Assembly: GCA_021772635.1 (NCBI GenBank)
Contig: JAJFLP010000038.1
Coordinates: forward strand, 1 to 64,000
Direction of reading: 5' to 3'
DNA: 64,000 nt
Source of the DNA: Verrucomicrobiota bacterium
Lineage (GTDB): Bacteria > Verrucomicrobiota > Lentisphaeria > JABSQK01 > JAJFLO01
Each line of letters begins with the position of its first letter. The stretch's first letter is position 1. The position numbers and the translations under genes are program-made. The notes under the pieces were generated by a model. The model did not search any database and was not told the DNA's origin. It was given only the letters and a program-made list of their open reading frames with translations. Positions 6,893 through 13,899 of the stretch are shown here, piece by piece.

Positions 6893-7318
6893 TCATTTGG
6901 GGTCTGCAGGGACGTGTCGCTGATAATTGAGGATTCTAACCTTCACGTCATTTCTAACTATGATCCGGTTTTGATTGAGCAAAAGATCGAATCCAACACC
7001 ATCAATCGTCAGGTTTTTGCTCGTAACTCGAACATGTTTCTCACCGGATCCCGCCCTCTTAATCTGATCAAAATTGCACTCTGCGGAGTTGAGGAAGATA
7101 TCACGACCGTGCCGATAGAATTTCGCGCGAATTTCCTCTATGTTTACGCGTTCTCCGTGGAGTACTGCTTTTTTGCCATTTATGATATAATCGAGCCCGC
7201 CGAACGTGAAATTGTTGATAACGACATCTTCTTGAAGGGTATTCCCTGGTGTTGACGGTGTGAGCAGGGTTGCCATGAGAATGAACACTCCACTTACGAA
7301 CCGGATAGTCCAGCGCAT
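6893..7318 (-). CDS. lptC: LptC-like LPS export protein
   Basis: The position, just upstream of lptA and lptB and downstream of kdsC, is that of lptC. The protein has an N-terminal membrane anchor or signal (IRFVSGVFILMATLLTP) and then a beta-rich OstA/LptC-like domain with alternating strands such as LDYIINGKKAVLHGERVNIEEIR, HVRVTSKNLTIDG and NRIIVRNDVKVRIL. LptC holds LPS at the inner-membrane complex before LptA. Sequence conservation in this family is low, so the call rests on fold-like pattern plus context. The frame is open to an ATG at 7366, which would add 16 residues (MKLAPCFLLPVYEPRP) ahead of the anchor. I prefer ATG 7318, but neither start has a clear ribosome-binding site. A D element follows the gene and a C element precedes it. 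Confidence 0.65.
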   Translation of the reverse strand: MRWTIRFVSGVFILMATLLTPSTPGNTLQEDVVINNFTFGGLDYIINGKKAVLHGERVNIEEIRAKFYRHGRDIFLNSAECNFDQIKRAGSGEKHVRVTSKNLTIDGVGFDLLLNQNRIIVRNDVKVRILNYQRHVPADPK

Positions 7319-7385
7319 TGGCCGCGGTTCGTACACCGGCAACAAAAAACAGGGTGCCAATTTCATAGCGGAAGTAACTCCATAT

Positions 7386-7512
7386 TTATACCGAACGTCT
7401 TCAGGTTTTCGACCAGGCGTTCCGCTGGCCGGCAGAATGCTGGTTAAAAATTATTATTCGATATCCCTTAGGTAATGAATTCAAAGTCGTCCCAAAACTG
7501 TACTGCTTGTTG
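7386..7512 (+). repeat. Repeat family C, copy 2 (variant centre)
   Basis: The flanks match copy 1 (TATACCGAACGTCTTCA and CGATATCCCTTAGGTAATGA through GTACTGCTTG). The centre is replaced by a longer palindromic stretch, 7403-7452, with ACCAGGCGTTCCGCTGGCC. The same centre occurs inverted at 13074-13130. Confidence 0.7.
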
Positions 7513-7679
7513 ATAAATCCCGATTCAGAATGTCCGAGACTCACGCTTATGCGGAGAGATCGCGGGCAGTATAACGTTTTCAGTTTATTGCATAGGTAAA
7601 TATCTGCTTTCATCGTTGATTGAGCTACGTTTGTAGGCGAGCAAACGGATTTTCGAAGCGCTCAAGTCGGCAGCAAGTT

Positions 7680-7777
7680 GAATCCCACCAGTGGGTTTAA
7701 TTCCCCGACGCTTGCGTCGTAGTAAAGCTCTAAAAGTCTTTCACACCCCGCGGGCTTGCCCCGAGGTAGTTGATTTA
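7680..7777. repeat. Repeat family D, copy 2
   Basis: It reads AATCCCACCAGTGGGTTTAA at the left and CCCCGCGGGCTTGCCCCGAG with GTAGTTGATTTA at the right. On the minus strand the TAA of kdsC (7775-7777) lies in the element's terminal TAAATCAAC. The space 7367-7774 holds only this and C copy 2. Confidence 0.7.
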
Positions 7778-8296
7778 TGTAATCAGATAGCGCTCCATTA
7801 TTGATTGCCAGTCGTCCCGTTCTTTTAGGAGGCGAACGATGACTTCACAGACCGCGCCGCGGCCGCCACAGAGTTCCGTCTCCCAGTCCGCGTACTTCTT
7901 CACCTCGTCATGTGCATTGGAAACGCAAACGCCTATCCCTGCACGCCGAATCACCGGTATATCAACGAGGTCATCGCCAATATATAGGCACTCTTCAGCT
8001 CTTAGTCCTTGTTCATCAAGAAGACGAGTGAATGCGGCGTTCTTATCCTTCTCTCCCTGGTACCTGAAATTTAATGCCAACTCGTCTGCGCGCTGTTGGT
8101 TCGCGTCGTCGGAGCGTCCGGAGAGAATGCCTACCTTAAGGCCGGCGCGCATTGCGAGTTTGACGGCATGGCCATCTTTGATATCAAAGAACTTAATTAC
8201 GTCTCTTCCAGTGTACCCAAGTCGGCCGTCGGTCATCACACCGTCGACATCCAGGACGATGGCTTTAATTAGTTTTGCGTTCTCTGACGAGTTCAT
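7775..8296 (-). CDS. kdsC: 3-deoxy-D-manno-octulosonate 8-phosphate phosphatase
   Basis: KdsC removes phosphate from Kdo 8-phosphate to give Kdo, the sugar joining lipid A to the LPS core. The 173-residue HAD-family protein carries the catalytic DxD motif in [13 protein letters not shown], the [10 protein letters not shown] motif II, the lysine region [11 protein letters not shown] and the metal-binding [16 protein letters not shown]. It has no cap domain, as in the C0 subclass to which KdsC belongs. The start overlaps the end of kdsA by 32 bases, implying translational coupling. The stop codon coincides with the end of a repeat D element, so the element's insertion may have set the C-terminus. 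Confidence 0.95.
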   Translation of the reverse strand: MNSSENAKLIKAIVLDVDGVMTDGRLGYTGRDVIKFFDIKDGHAVKLAMRAGLKVGILSGRSDDANQQRADELALNFRYQGEKDKNAAFTRLLDEQGLRAEECLYIGDDLVDIPVIRRAGIGVCVSNAHDEVKKYADWETELCGGRGAVCEVIVRLLKERDDWQSIMERYLIT

Positions 8297-9104
8297 GAAT
8301 TTTCTGTGCGGTTTGCGTGATTTCTTCCACGCTTTCGAGCGTTACGGAATTCGGGCCATCGGATTTTGCTTCGGCCGGATTCGGGTGGCATTCGAGAAAC
8401 AGACCGTCGATTCCTACTGCCGCGGCCGCACGCGAAAGATATGGGATAAATTCGTTCTGACCGCCGCTTGAGTTGCCTTGACCGCCGGGTAGCTGAACTG
8501 AGTGAGACGCGTCGAACACCACGGGTACGCCCAAGGACCGCATGATAACCAATGACCGCATATCAACAACCAAATTTCCGTAACCGAAGGTGTGCCCTCG
8601 CTCCGTTAGAAACACATTCTTGTTTCCGGTTTGGCGGACTTTTTCAATCGCCGGCGCCATTTGTTGGGGGGCCATGAATTGTCCCTTCTTAATATTCACG
8701 GCTTTCTCTGATTCACCTGCGGCACGCAGAAGATCCGTTTGTCGGCAAAGAAATGCCGGAATCTGCAGGATGTCGACGACTTCGGCAACCGTGTTAACTT
8801 GACTGACGTCATGGATGTCCGTTAACACCGGGACATCGCATTTCTCTTTTACTGCTTTCAAAATCTCGAGTCCGCGCTCTAGCCCCGGCCCTCTATACGA
8901 CGCCGCGCTTGTCCGATTCGCTTTGTCGAAGGACGCCTTGAAAACATAGTTCACACCGAGTTTCGCGCTGATCGCTTTCAGGTTTTGCGCAACTTGGACG
9001 CAAAGATCTTCGCTTTCGATAACGCAGGGACCAGAAATCAGGAGTAACGGATGGCCGTCACCTACTGATATAGTTTGAGCGATTCTGATTGAGTTTTCAG
9101 TCAT
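8265..9104 (-). CDS. kdsA: 3-deoxy-8-phosphooctulonate synthase
   Basis: KdsA condenses arabinose 5-phosphate and phosphoenolpyruvate to Kdo 8-phosphate. At 279 residues it has normal length and family motifs [66 protein letters not shown] and [12 protein letters not shown]. The [12 protein letters not shown] lysine region and the late [15 protein letters not shown] region are active-site segments. The start is ATG 9104 with no obvious Shine-Dalgarno sequence. The gene lies between kdsB and kdsC in the minus-strand Kdo/LPS cluster. The CTP synthase gene often found between kdsB and kdsA in proteobacteria is not here, and only about 110 bases separate the two. Confidence 0.96.
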   Translation of the reverse strand: MTENSIRIAQTISVGDGHPLLLISGPCVIESEDLCVQVAQNLKAISAKLGVNYVFKASFDKANRTSAASYRGPGLERGLEILKAVKEKCDVPVLTDIHDVSQVNTVAEVVDILQIPAFLCRQTDLLRAAGESEKAVNIKKGQFMAPQQMAPAIEKVRQTGNKNVFLTERGHTFGYGNLVVDMRSLVIMRSLGVPVVFDASHSVQLPGGQGNSSGGQNEFIPYLSRAAAAVGIDGLFLECHPNPAEAKSDGPNSVTLESVEEITQTAQKIHELVRERKTN

Positions 9105-9213
9105 TGTATCGAAAGTCCGGGTGTATTATGTCTGTACATCGATCGCCTGCAGCACCAATGGAGGCTTACACGTCCCCGGGTACGGCGAGTAAATTTCCAG
9201 CGTATTTTTGTAA

Positions 9214-9969
9214 TTATGAGTCGCGTTCTTTGAGTCGCGCTTCTACTTTGCGAATGTCGTCCGGAACGTCTACACCAACCGTCCCATGAGAGCTGATTAC
9301 GACCGAGATCTTAACACCGTTTTCGAGCGCCCGCAACTGTTCCAGATTTTCTGCGCGTTCTAAACCTCCGCGCGGCCACCGAACGAAGTCCTGCAAGAAC
9401 TTCGGCTTAAAGGCGTAGATCCCCCAGTGCTGGTAAGGCGGTGTGTTATCACCTTCGATCTCTCTGCAAAAGGGGATTGAGGACCTGCTGAAATAAAGCG
9501 CGTACCCCGCGTTATCTAAGACGACCTTTACCACGTTCGGATCTCGAAACTCAAAGCTCTCAGGCGCCAGCGGTACTGCGATAGTTCCCATTTCGGCTTC
9601 GTTGTCCTCGGAGAGCATCGCGTCAATCAAGTCATCGATTACAGTGGCGGAAATTAGAGGTTCGTCGCCTTGAACATTAAGGACTAGATCGGCGTCTATA
9701 GATTTCGCTACCTCGGCGACCCTGTCGGTACCCGTTGCATGGGAGGATGAAGTTAAAACAACTTCGCCGCCGAACCGCGTGACGCAGTCAAAGATTCGCT
9801 GGTCGTCTGTTGCAACTAAGGTCTTAGACACCCGCGTTGCACTGGTTGTTTCGTACACTCTCTGAATCATCGGTTTTCCTGCAATGATAGCGAGTGGTTT
9901 TCCAGGAAAGCGTTTGCTTTGAAACCGGGCCGGAATTACGGCAAGGACATTTGGTTCGTCAGAATTCAT
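9214..9969 (-). CDS. kdsB: 3-deoxy-manno-octulosonate cytidylyltransferase
   Basis: KdsB activates Kdo with CTP to CMP-Kdo for transfer to lipid A. The protein (251 residues from ATG 9969) begins VLAVIPARFQSKRFPGKPL, the nucleotide-binding loop of the family, and contains DLVLNVQGDEPLI with the catalytic acidic residue, YFSRSSIPFCRE, YQHWGIYAFKP and the end segment VDVPDDIRKVE. An alternative start, ATG 10041, overlaps the thiO stop as ATGA and would add 24 residues (MTPTSRTQQYAND...), favouring coupling to thiO. Homology favours 9969. The frame is open further up inside thiO, which is chance. Confidence 0.94.
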   Translation of the reverse strand: MNSDEPNVLAVIPARFQSKRFPGKPLAIIAGKPMIQRVYETTSATRVSKTLVATDDQRIFDCVTRFGGEVVLTSSSHATGTDRVAEVAKSIDADLVLNVQGDEPLISATVIDDLIDAMLSEDNEAEMGTIAVPLAPESFEFRDPNVVKVVLDNAGYALYFSRSSIPFCREIEGDNTPPYQHWGIYAFKPKFLQDFVRWPRGGLERAENLEQLRALENGVKISVVISSHGTVGVDVPDDIRKVEARLKERDS

Positions 9970-10037
9970 GCGAGACTTCGTTTGTTTTGAATTTATCTCG
10001 ACGTCATTTGCGTACTGCTGTGTTCGTGAAGTCGGCG

Positions 10038-11135
10038 TCATACTTTCGCGGTCCGATCCAGGCTGAACAGCGCGAGGTCCATGAATGCGTCGCTGCCCTC
10101 GATTAGGTTTCTTATCAGTCTTGCCGAGCCAGGTGCAAGCGTTAACCCGTTTCGAAAATGACCGGAGTTGATAAACAGTCCCTGAATTTCCGGGACACCG
10201 GAGATGATCGGGCACTCTGTAATTGATTGTGGCCGCAGCCCGGACCAGTGTTTTTTTATATCAGATTTTTTTAAAGCCGGAAGCAGACCTGTTGCGAATG
10301 ACTTTAGTTCGGCGAAAGCTTCCGTTGTTGTGTCTTTGTTAAATCCCACGTCTTCGACAGTACTACCCGCTAAAGTCAACCCATCCGCCCTTGGTATCAA
10401 GTAGTTACCGCCGGCAACCGCGACCGAAGAGAGTACCCCAGGCTGAGAATCGAAGAGTATCATTTGTCCGCGAATCGGTTTAACTATGCGATCATGTAAG
10501 ATTGATTCCAAAACCTCACCCGTCCATGCGCCGCACGCAACCACGACAGTTCGACAATCAAATTCACGGTTTCCGACCTCGACCTCCGTCACAGCGTCAT
10601 TCACGATTCGAATATTCGTCAGCGATTCACCTTCGATAATTCGGACACCAAGCTCTTGGAGATGTTTCCCTAATGCTTTTACCAATCGAGGGTTGCGAAC
10701 TTGAAAAATGCCCGGAATCCAAAGGCCCGAGTCAAAAGAATCCGAATACAGCGCAGGCGCCAGATTTCGAATTTCGGTTTGATCGATTACGTTAATTTCG
10801 CATTTATATTTGTGCCCCCACGGGAGCGCGCGGGTGATTTCGTCGCTGTCGAAATTAAGTATGCCACTCCGTATTAATTCGGCATCTATGCCTGTGGAGG
10901 CAGTGAGTTTCGCGATCAGTCCCGGATACTGCCGTTGCGACCAATTCGCTAGATCTGAAATAGCGTCTGAATAGCGCCACGGATAGATAGGAGATAAAAT
11001 TCCGCCGCCTGCCCAGGACGATTCTTGTCCAACAGGTCCGCGGTCGACGACTGTAACGTCTGCTCCTGACTCGCGCAATTCCAAGGCCGTCATGAGACCG
11101 ATCACACCTCCACCGATTATGAAACAATCACTCAT
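10038..11135 (-). CDS. thiO: Glycine oxidase ThiO (FAD-dependent DAO family)
   Basis: ThiO oxidises glycine to the imine used for the thiazole ring of thiamine. The 365-residue protein opens with the FAD-binding dinucleotide fold CFIIGGGVIGLMTALELRE and has the ThiO-typical SSWAGGGILSPIYPWRY motif, VVACGAWTGEVL, PIRGQMILFD, the NYLIPRADGLTLAGSTVEDVG segment and the C-terminal GHFRNGLTLAPGSARLI flavin-binding segment. The family is close to other D-amino-acid and sarcosine oxidases. The GILSPIYPW motif and absence of a tRNA-modification partner domain support ThiO. No other thiamine gene is in the window. It is probably the promoter-proximal gene of the thiO-kdsB-kdsA-kdsC run, given the possible ATGA overlap with kdsB. 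Confidence 0.88.
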   Translation of the reverse strand: MSDCFIIGGGVIGLMTALELRESGADVTVVDRGPVGQESSWAGGGILSPIYPWRYSDAISDLANWSQRQYPGLIAKLTASTGIDAELIRSGILNFDSDEITRALPWGHKYKCEINVIDQTEIRNLAPALYSDSFDSGLWIPGIFQVRNPRLVKALGKHLQELGVRIIEGESLTNIRIVNDAVTEVEVGNREFDCRTVVVACGAWTGEVLESILHDRIVKPIRGQMILFDSQPGVLSSVAVAGGNYLIPRADGLTLAGSTVEDVGFNKDTTTEAFAELKSFATGLLPALKKSDIKKHWSGLRPQSITECPIISGVPEIQGLFINSGHFRNGLTLAPGSARLIRNLIEGSDAFMDLALFSLDRTAKV

Positions 11136-11475
11136 CGCGAAATATCTTATTGATTATTCACCTCGTTCAAGTAGAATGGCAGCAGTCCCATTTTTGAACC
11201 ACCCGGAATTACAGGCGCACGCATAAGTTTCGTTGATCACCTGCGGCTCGTCGCATTCGCAGGGGGCTGTGGCGCGGGGCGGACCTGCTGCGCATGCGTT
11301 CCTAACGTGGCTCGAAGATGCTTTGAAAGTAGCTTTTTAGCCACGCAACGGGATCTGACCGATATTTCGTCCCCCACGAGGAGGAACTACGGCGATCAGT
11401 ATATACGTGCAATGAAACTGTTAACTGCTAATATAGTGTTTCCGTGAGAGTTAAGCCCAAGGATTATTACGAAAT
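11136..11475. other. Divergent intergenic region between thiO and rlmB
   Basis: These 340 bases must hold the promoters for thiO (left) and rlmB (right), but I see no confident -35/-10 pair. A degraded inverted fragment of repeat C (GATATTTCGTCCC...GATCAGTATATA) occupies 11362-11405. No gene is supported. Confidence 0.5.
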
Positions 11476-12207
11476 ATGATCTTTTACGGAATTAATCCAG
11501 TGATTGAGTCGTTAAAGTCTACGCGTCGGCCGCACACGATCCATATTGCATCGCATAAGACTAAACGGATGAACCCCGGAATATCCGCGATTAGAAAATC
11601 GGCAGATGACCATGGTGTGTCTGTGAAAATTCACGATGATATCCAGAAATTATGTGGCTCGCGCGAGCATCAGGGTGTATGCGCTGAGACCGATAACTTA
11701 GGTATTCAACCGCTTTCCACACATGACCTTACGGCGATGCGATATGTAATTTTGGATGGCATCCAGGATCCCCATAATTTCGGCGCAATGCTGCGGGTAT
11801 GTGACGTTTTCGGTTTCGATACTGTCGTTTATCACAAGGGCGACTCGAGTGGCGTGACACCCGCGGCAATTAAGGCATCCACCGGCGCAGTTTTCCACCT
11901 GAATATTTTCGTGTCGAACATTAATACTGCTCTGAAACGATTCGTCGGGGACGGGTATTCGATTTGCGTTCTAGATAGCGACGGTGACAAAACTCTCGCC
12001 CAATTCGAGTTCCCGGAAAAGTATTGTATCATTGCGGGGTCCGAGGGAAAAGGGGTAAGATATTCGGTAAAACGACAGGCGGACAATATAATCAAAATCC
12101 CTGTATCCGGGAAGGTAAATTCGCTAAACGTTTCATGCGCTCTAACTGCAGCATTATACGAAGCGACACGCTCCGGCGAAACCCACGGGCAGGCGTCTTC
12201 TGAATAG
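11476..12207 (+). CDS. rlmB: 23S rRNA (guanosine-2'-O)-methyltransferase RlmB / TrmH family
   Basis: RlmB methylates the 2'-OH of G2251 in 23S rRNA using S-adenosylmethionine. The 243-residue protein has the short N-terminal substrate-binding domain beginning MIFYGINPVIESL, then the SPOUT-fold catalytic domain with VILDGIQDPHNFGAMLRVCD (motif 1), GVTPAAIKASTGAVFHL, YCIIAGSEGKGVR (motif 2) and the knot-forming PVSGKVNSLNVSCALTAALYE (motif 3). All SPOUT motifs are present, so the enzyme should be active. Related TrmH/SpoU proteins act on tRNA, and the extra N-terminal domain favours RlmB. It is a single-gene unit, convergent with the TIGR04073-like gene. Confidence 0.92.
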   Translation: MIFYGINPVIESLKSTRRPHTIHIASHKTKRMNPGISAIRKSADDHGVSVKIHDDIQKLCGSREHQGVCAETDNLGIQPLSTHDLTAMRYVILDGIQDPHNFGAMLRVCDVFGFDTVVYHKGDSSGVTPAAIKASTGAVFHLNIFVSNINTALKRFVGDGYSICVLDSDGDKTLAQFEFPEKYCIIAGSEGKGVRYSVKRQADNIIKIPVSGKVNSLNVSCALTAALYEATRSGETHGQASSE

Positions 12208-12395
12208 ATCTAACGTGGCGGATGGTGTCAACTGCATAACGGTGTCTGCTAATTCCAGCGTATACCTACACGATCCGCCGGGAAATTTTCGATGAGACTG
12301 CTGATCCGCAACGACCGTCTCAGCTAAAAAAATCGTCCGGACTTTTTCCGCGGCTAATGCTCTAAGAGCCGTCTGAAGGGTGGACTTCTTGCAGT

Positions 12396-12776
12396 CTAAT
12401 TGGCGTGTCCCCACACAAACCTCGGGTTTATAAGGGGATCGTAATCTCCAGGCGCGGAAGACATAAAAAAAACAGCTTCTACCGCACCCGTCCCCGTTCG
12501 TACCACCGTCATTAAGACGCCATTGCATAGGCCGGTGAATATTCCAGGTACTACCCCGTCTTCTCTAACGGCGATAACCAGTTGACGGGGGAGCTCTCCC
12601 CAGCCGGTCAAGACATTAACGAGACCTCTTCCAAGTTTCATCGTCATTGGAGCGACGGTCTCTTCGGCAACCACCGGTTCATACTCATTTCCCGCTGTGC
12701 AGAAATCTGTCGTGTAAAGCAAAGTGCCCGAATAGAGAGCGATCGTTACGATGATTTTAGTGATACCAATTTTCAT
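12396..12776 (-). CDS. Exosortase system-associated protein, TIGR04073-like
   Basis: The 126-residue protein has a signal peptide (MKIGITKIIVTIALYSGTLLYTTDFCTAG) and then the motif KLGRGLVNVLTGWGELPRQL, a glycine-rich hydrophobic stretch PGIFTGLCNGVLMTVVRTGTG, and a C-terminal YDPLINPRFV. These match my memory of family TIGR04073, secreted proteins noted in genomes having PEP-CTERM/exosortase systems. The molecular function is unknown. An upstream AGGTACAGG could serve for initiation. No exosortase (EpsH) or PEP-CTERM tail is seen in this window. The 188 bases between it and rlmB hold no supported gene. Confidence 0.75.
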   Translation of the reverse strand: MKIGITKIIVTIALYSGTLLYTTDFCTAGNEYEPVVAEETVAPMTMKLGRGLVNVLTGWGELPRQLVIAVREDGVVPGIFTGLCNGVLMTVVRTGTGAVEAVFFMSSAPGDYDPLINPRFVWGHAN

Positions 12777-13007
12777 AGCGCCTGTACCTTTTACTATATT
12801 TTGGGGGATTTAATCTTTTTGTACCGCGAACTTACCTGAATAGTTCACCAGTATTCTGCTGCGAGCCCTAATCTCTGCTCAAATAAACTGATTGACTTGA
12901 CTTCACATCTTAGAGAATGAAAATTCACTTTCATCGTAGCGCCTTCTCCAATCAGCTTAATATGAACGAGTTAAGTTCTCTCGCGACGAATCGCGTGAAT
13001 TAATCAG

Positions 13008-13141
13008 GCCGAACTGCAAGCAGTTAATTTTTCGGCCGACTTATAATTATTCAGCTAAGAGATTCCGAACGATAATTTTTAACCGACATTCTGCTGGCCA
13101 GCAGAACGCCTGGTCGAAAACTCGAAGACGATGAGTATAAA
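13008..13141 (-). repeat. Repeat family C, copy 7 (inverted, variant centre)
   Basis: In reverse complement it follows copy 2 (7386-7512) through the variant centre (13074-13130, GACCAGGCGTTCTGCTGGCC) and the TCTTAGCTGAATAATTATAAG and AACTGCTTGCAG ends. The 230 bases between the TIGR04073-like gene and this element show nothing coding. Confidence 0.6.
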
Positions 13142-13262
13142 TAGGTCGCAGTCTAATACTCAGATTTCGCTAATGGACTCGAGTTTTAGATTTTCTGTCG
13201 GATTTCGAAAACTCCGCGATTATTGGTATACATTTCAGACGTCAGTACACGAGTCTTAAACT

Positions 13263-13397
13263 AAGCGAACATTCCGATCCTTCTCATACTATCTCGTAAT
13301 CGTAATCTTTCCGGTTTTTCGAGGTGAAATTTGGAAAGGTATTACGATTAAGATTAAGATTACAGAAAATTTGACGAAAAGTTCGCGGGATTTGGGA
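13263..13397. repeat. Repeat family B, copy 2
   Basis: It starts AAGCGAACATTCCGAT, contains CGTAATCGTAATCTTTCCGG and GGAAAGGTATTACGATTAAG as inverted arms, and ends GCGGGATTTGGGA. It abuts A copy 2 with no gap. Confidence 0.65.
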
Positions 13398-13580
13398 CTA
13401 GCCTACATTATGCATAAACTTTCTATTGCGAATACGTATCTTGTTTCATCTAAAAGAGTTATGAAGAACGTCGGATCTCGAAATATTTCAATATTCTTTC
13501 ACCCCGGCAACCTCCATAACTCATTAACCTAAAACAAGCTACGTATTCTCATGACGAAATTTGTGCATAATGCAGGCTAG
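13398..13580. repeat. Palindromic MITE-like element, family A, copy 2
   Basis: The left arm begins CTAGCCTACATTATGCATAA and the right arm, reverse complemented, begins CTAGCCTGCATTATGCACAA. By eye the arms agree over about 70 bases, including AATACGTA, CTTGTTT and GAGTTATG, around a short centre. This is a near-complete palindrome without coding capacity. The remaining 320 bases up to the TPR gene show no gene. Confidence 0.75.
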
Positions 13581-13899
13581 CGTTACACATAATAAGCAAC
13601 TGTTCTCGCACGCCCAAAACGATCGCTTAACCTACTGCGATATTTTTCTATTGCTAAACGTATTAATCGTGAATCAGTAATACTCGATTATTCAGGTGAA
13701 GCAACGTCTATCCAGCTTGAAGTGCTTGATTCAATCAGGGGCGGAAATGATCGGATTTATGCGGGCTGTATAGATTGCAGACAGTGTGATCTCCGGACAA
13801 CTTCACATTGATCGCACCCAAAATTTTGGACGATATCTTCAAGTGGATGTCGTTACCCAGGCAACACTGGGGCAAAAACGCCAACGAGATCGGTACTCT

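Noticed and set aside
12154-12528. 124-codon minus-strand frame overlapping the TIGR04073-like gene and the rlmB end
   Set aside because: It would overlap a well-supported gene by about 130 bases and has no recognisable domain. The segment ALRALAAEKVRTIFLAE looks protein-like but is not enough.
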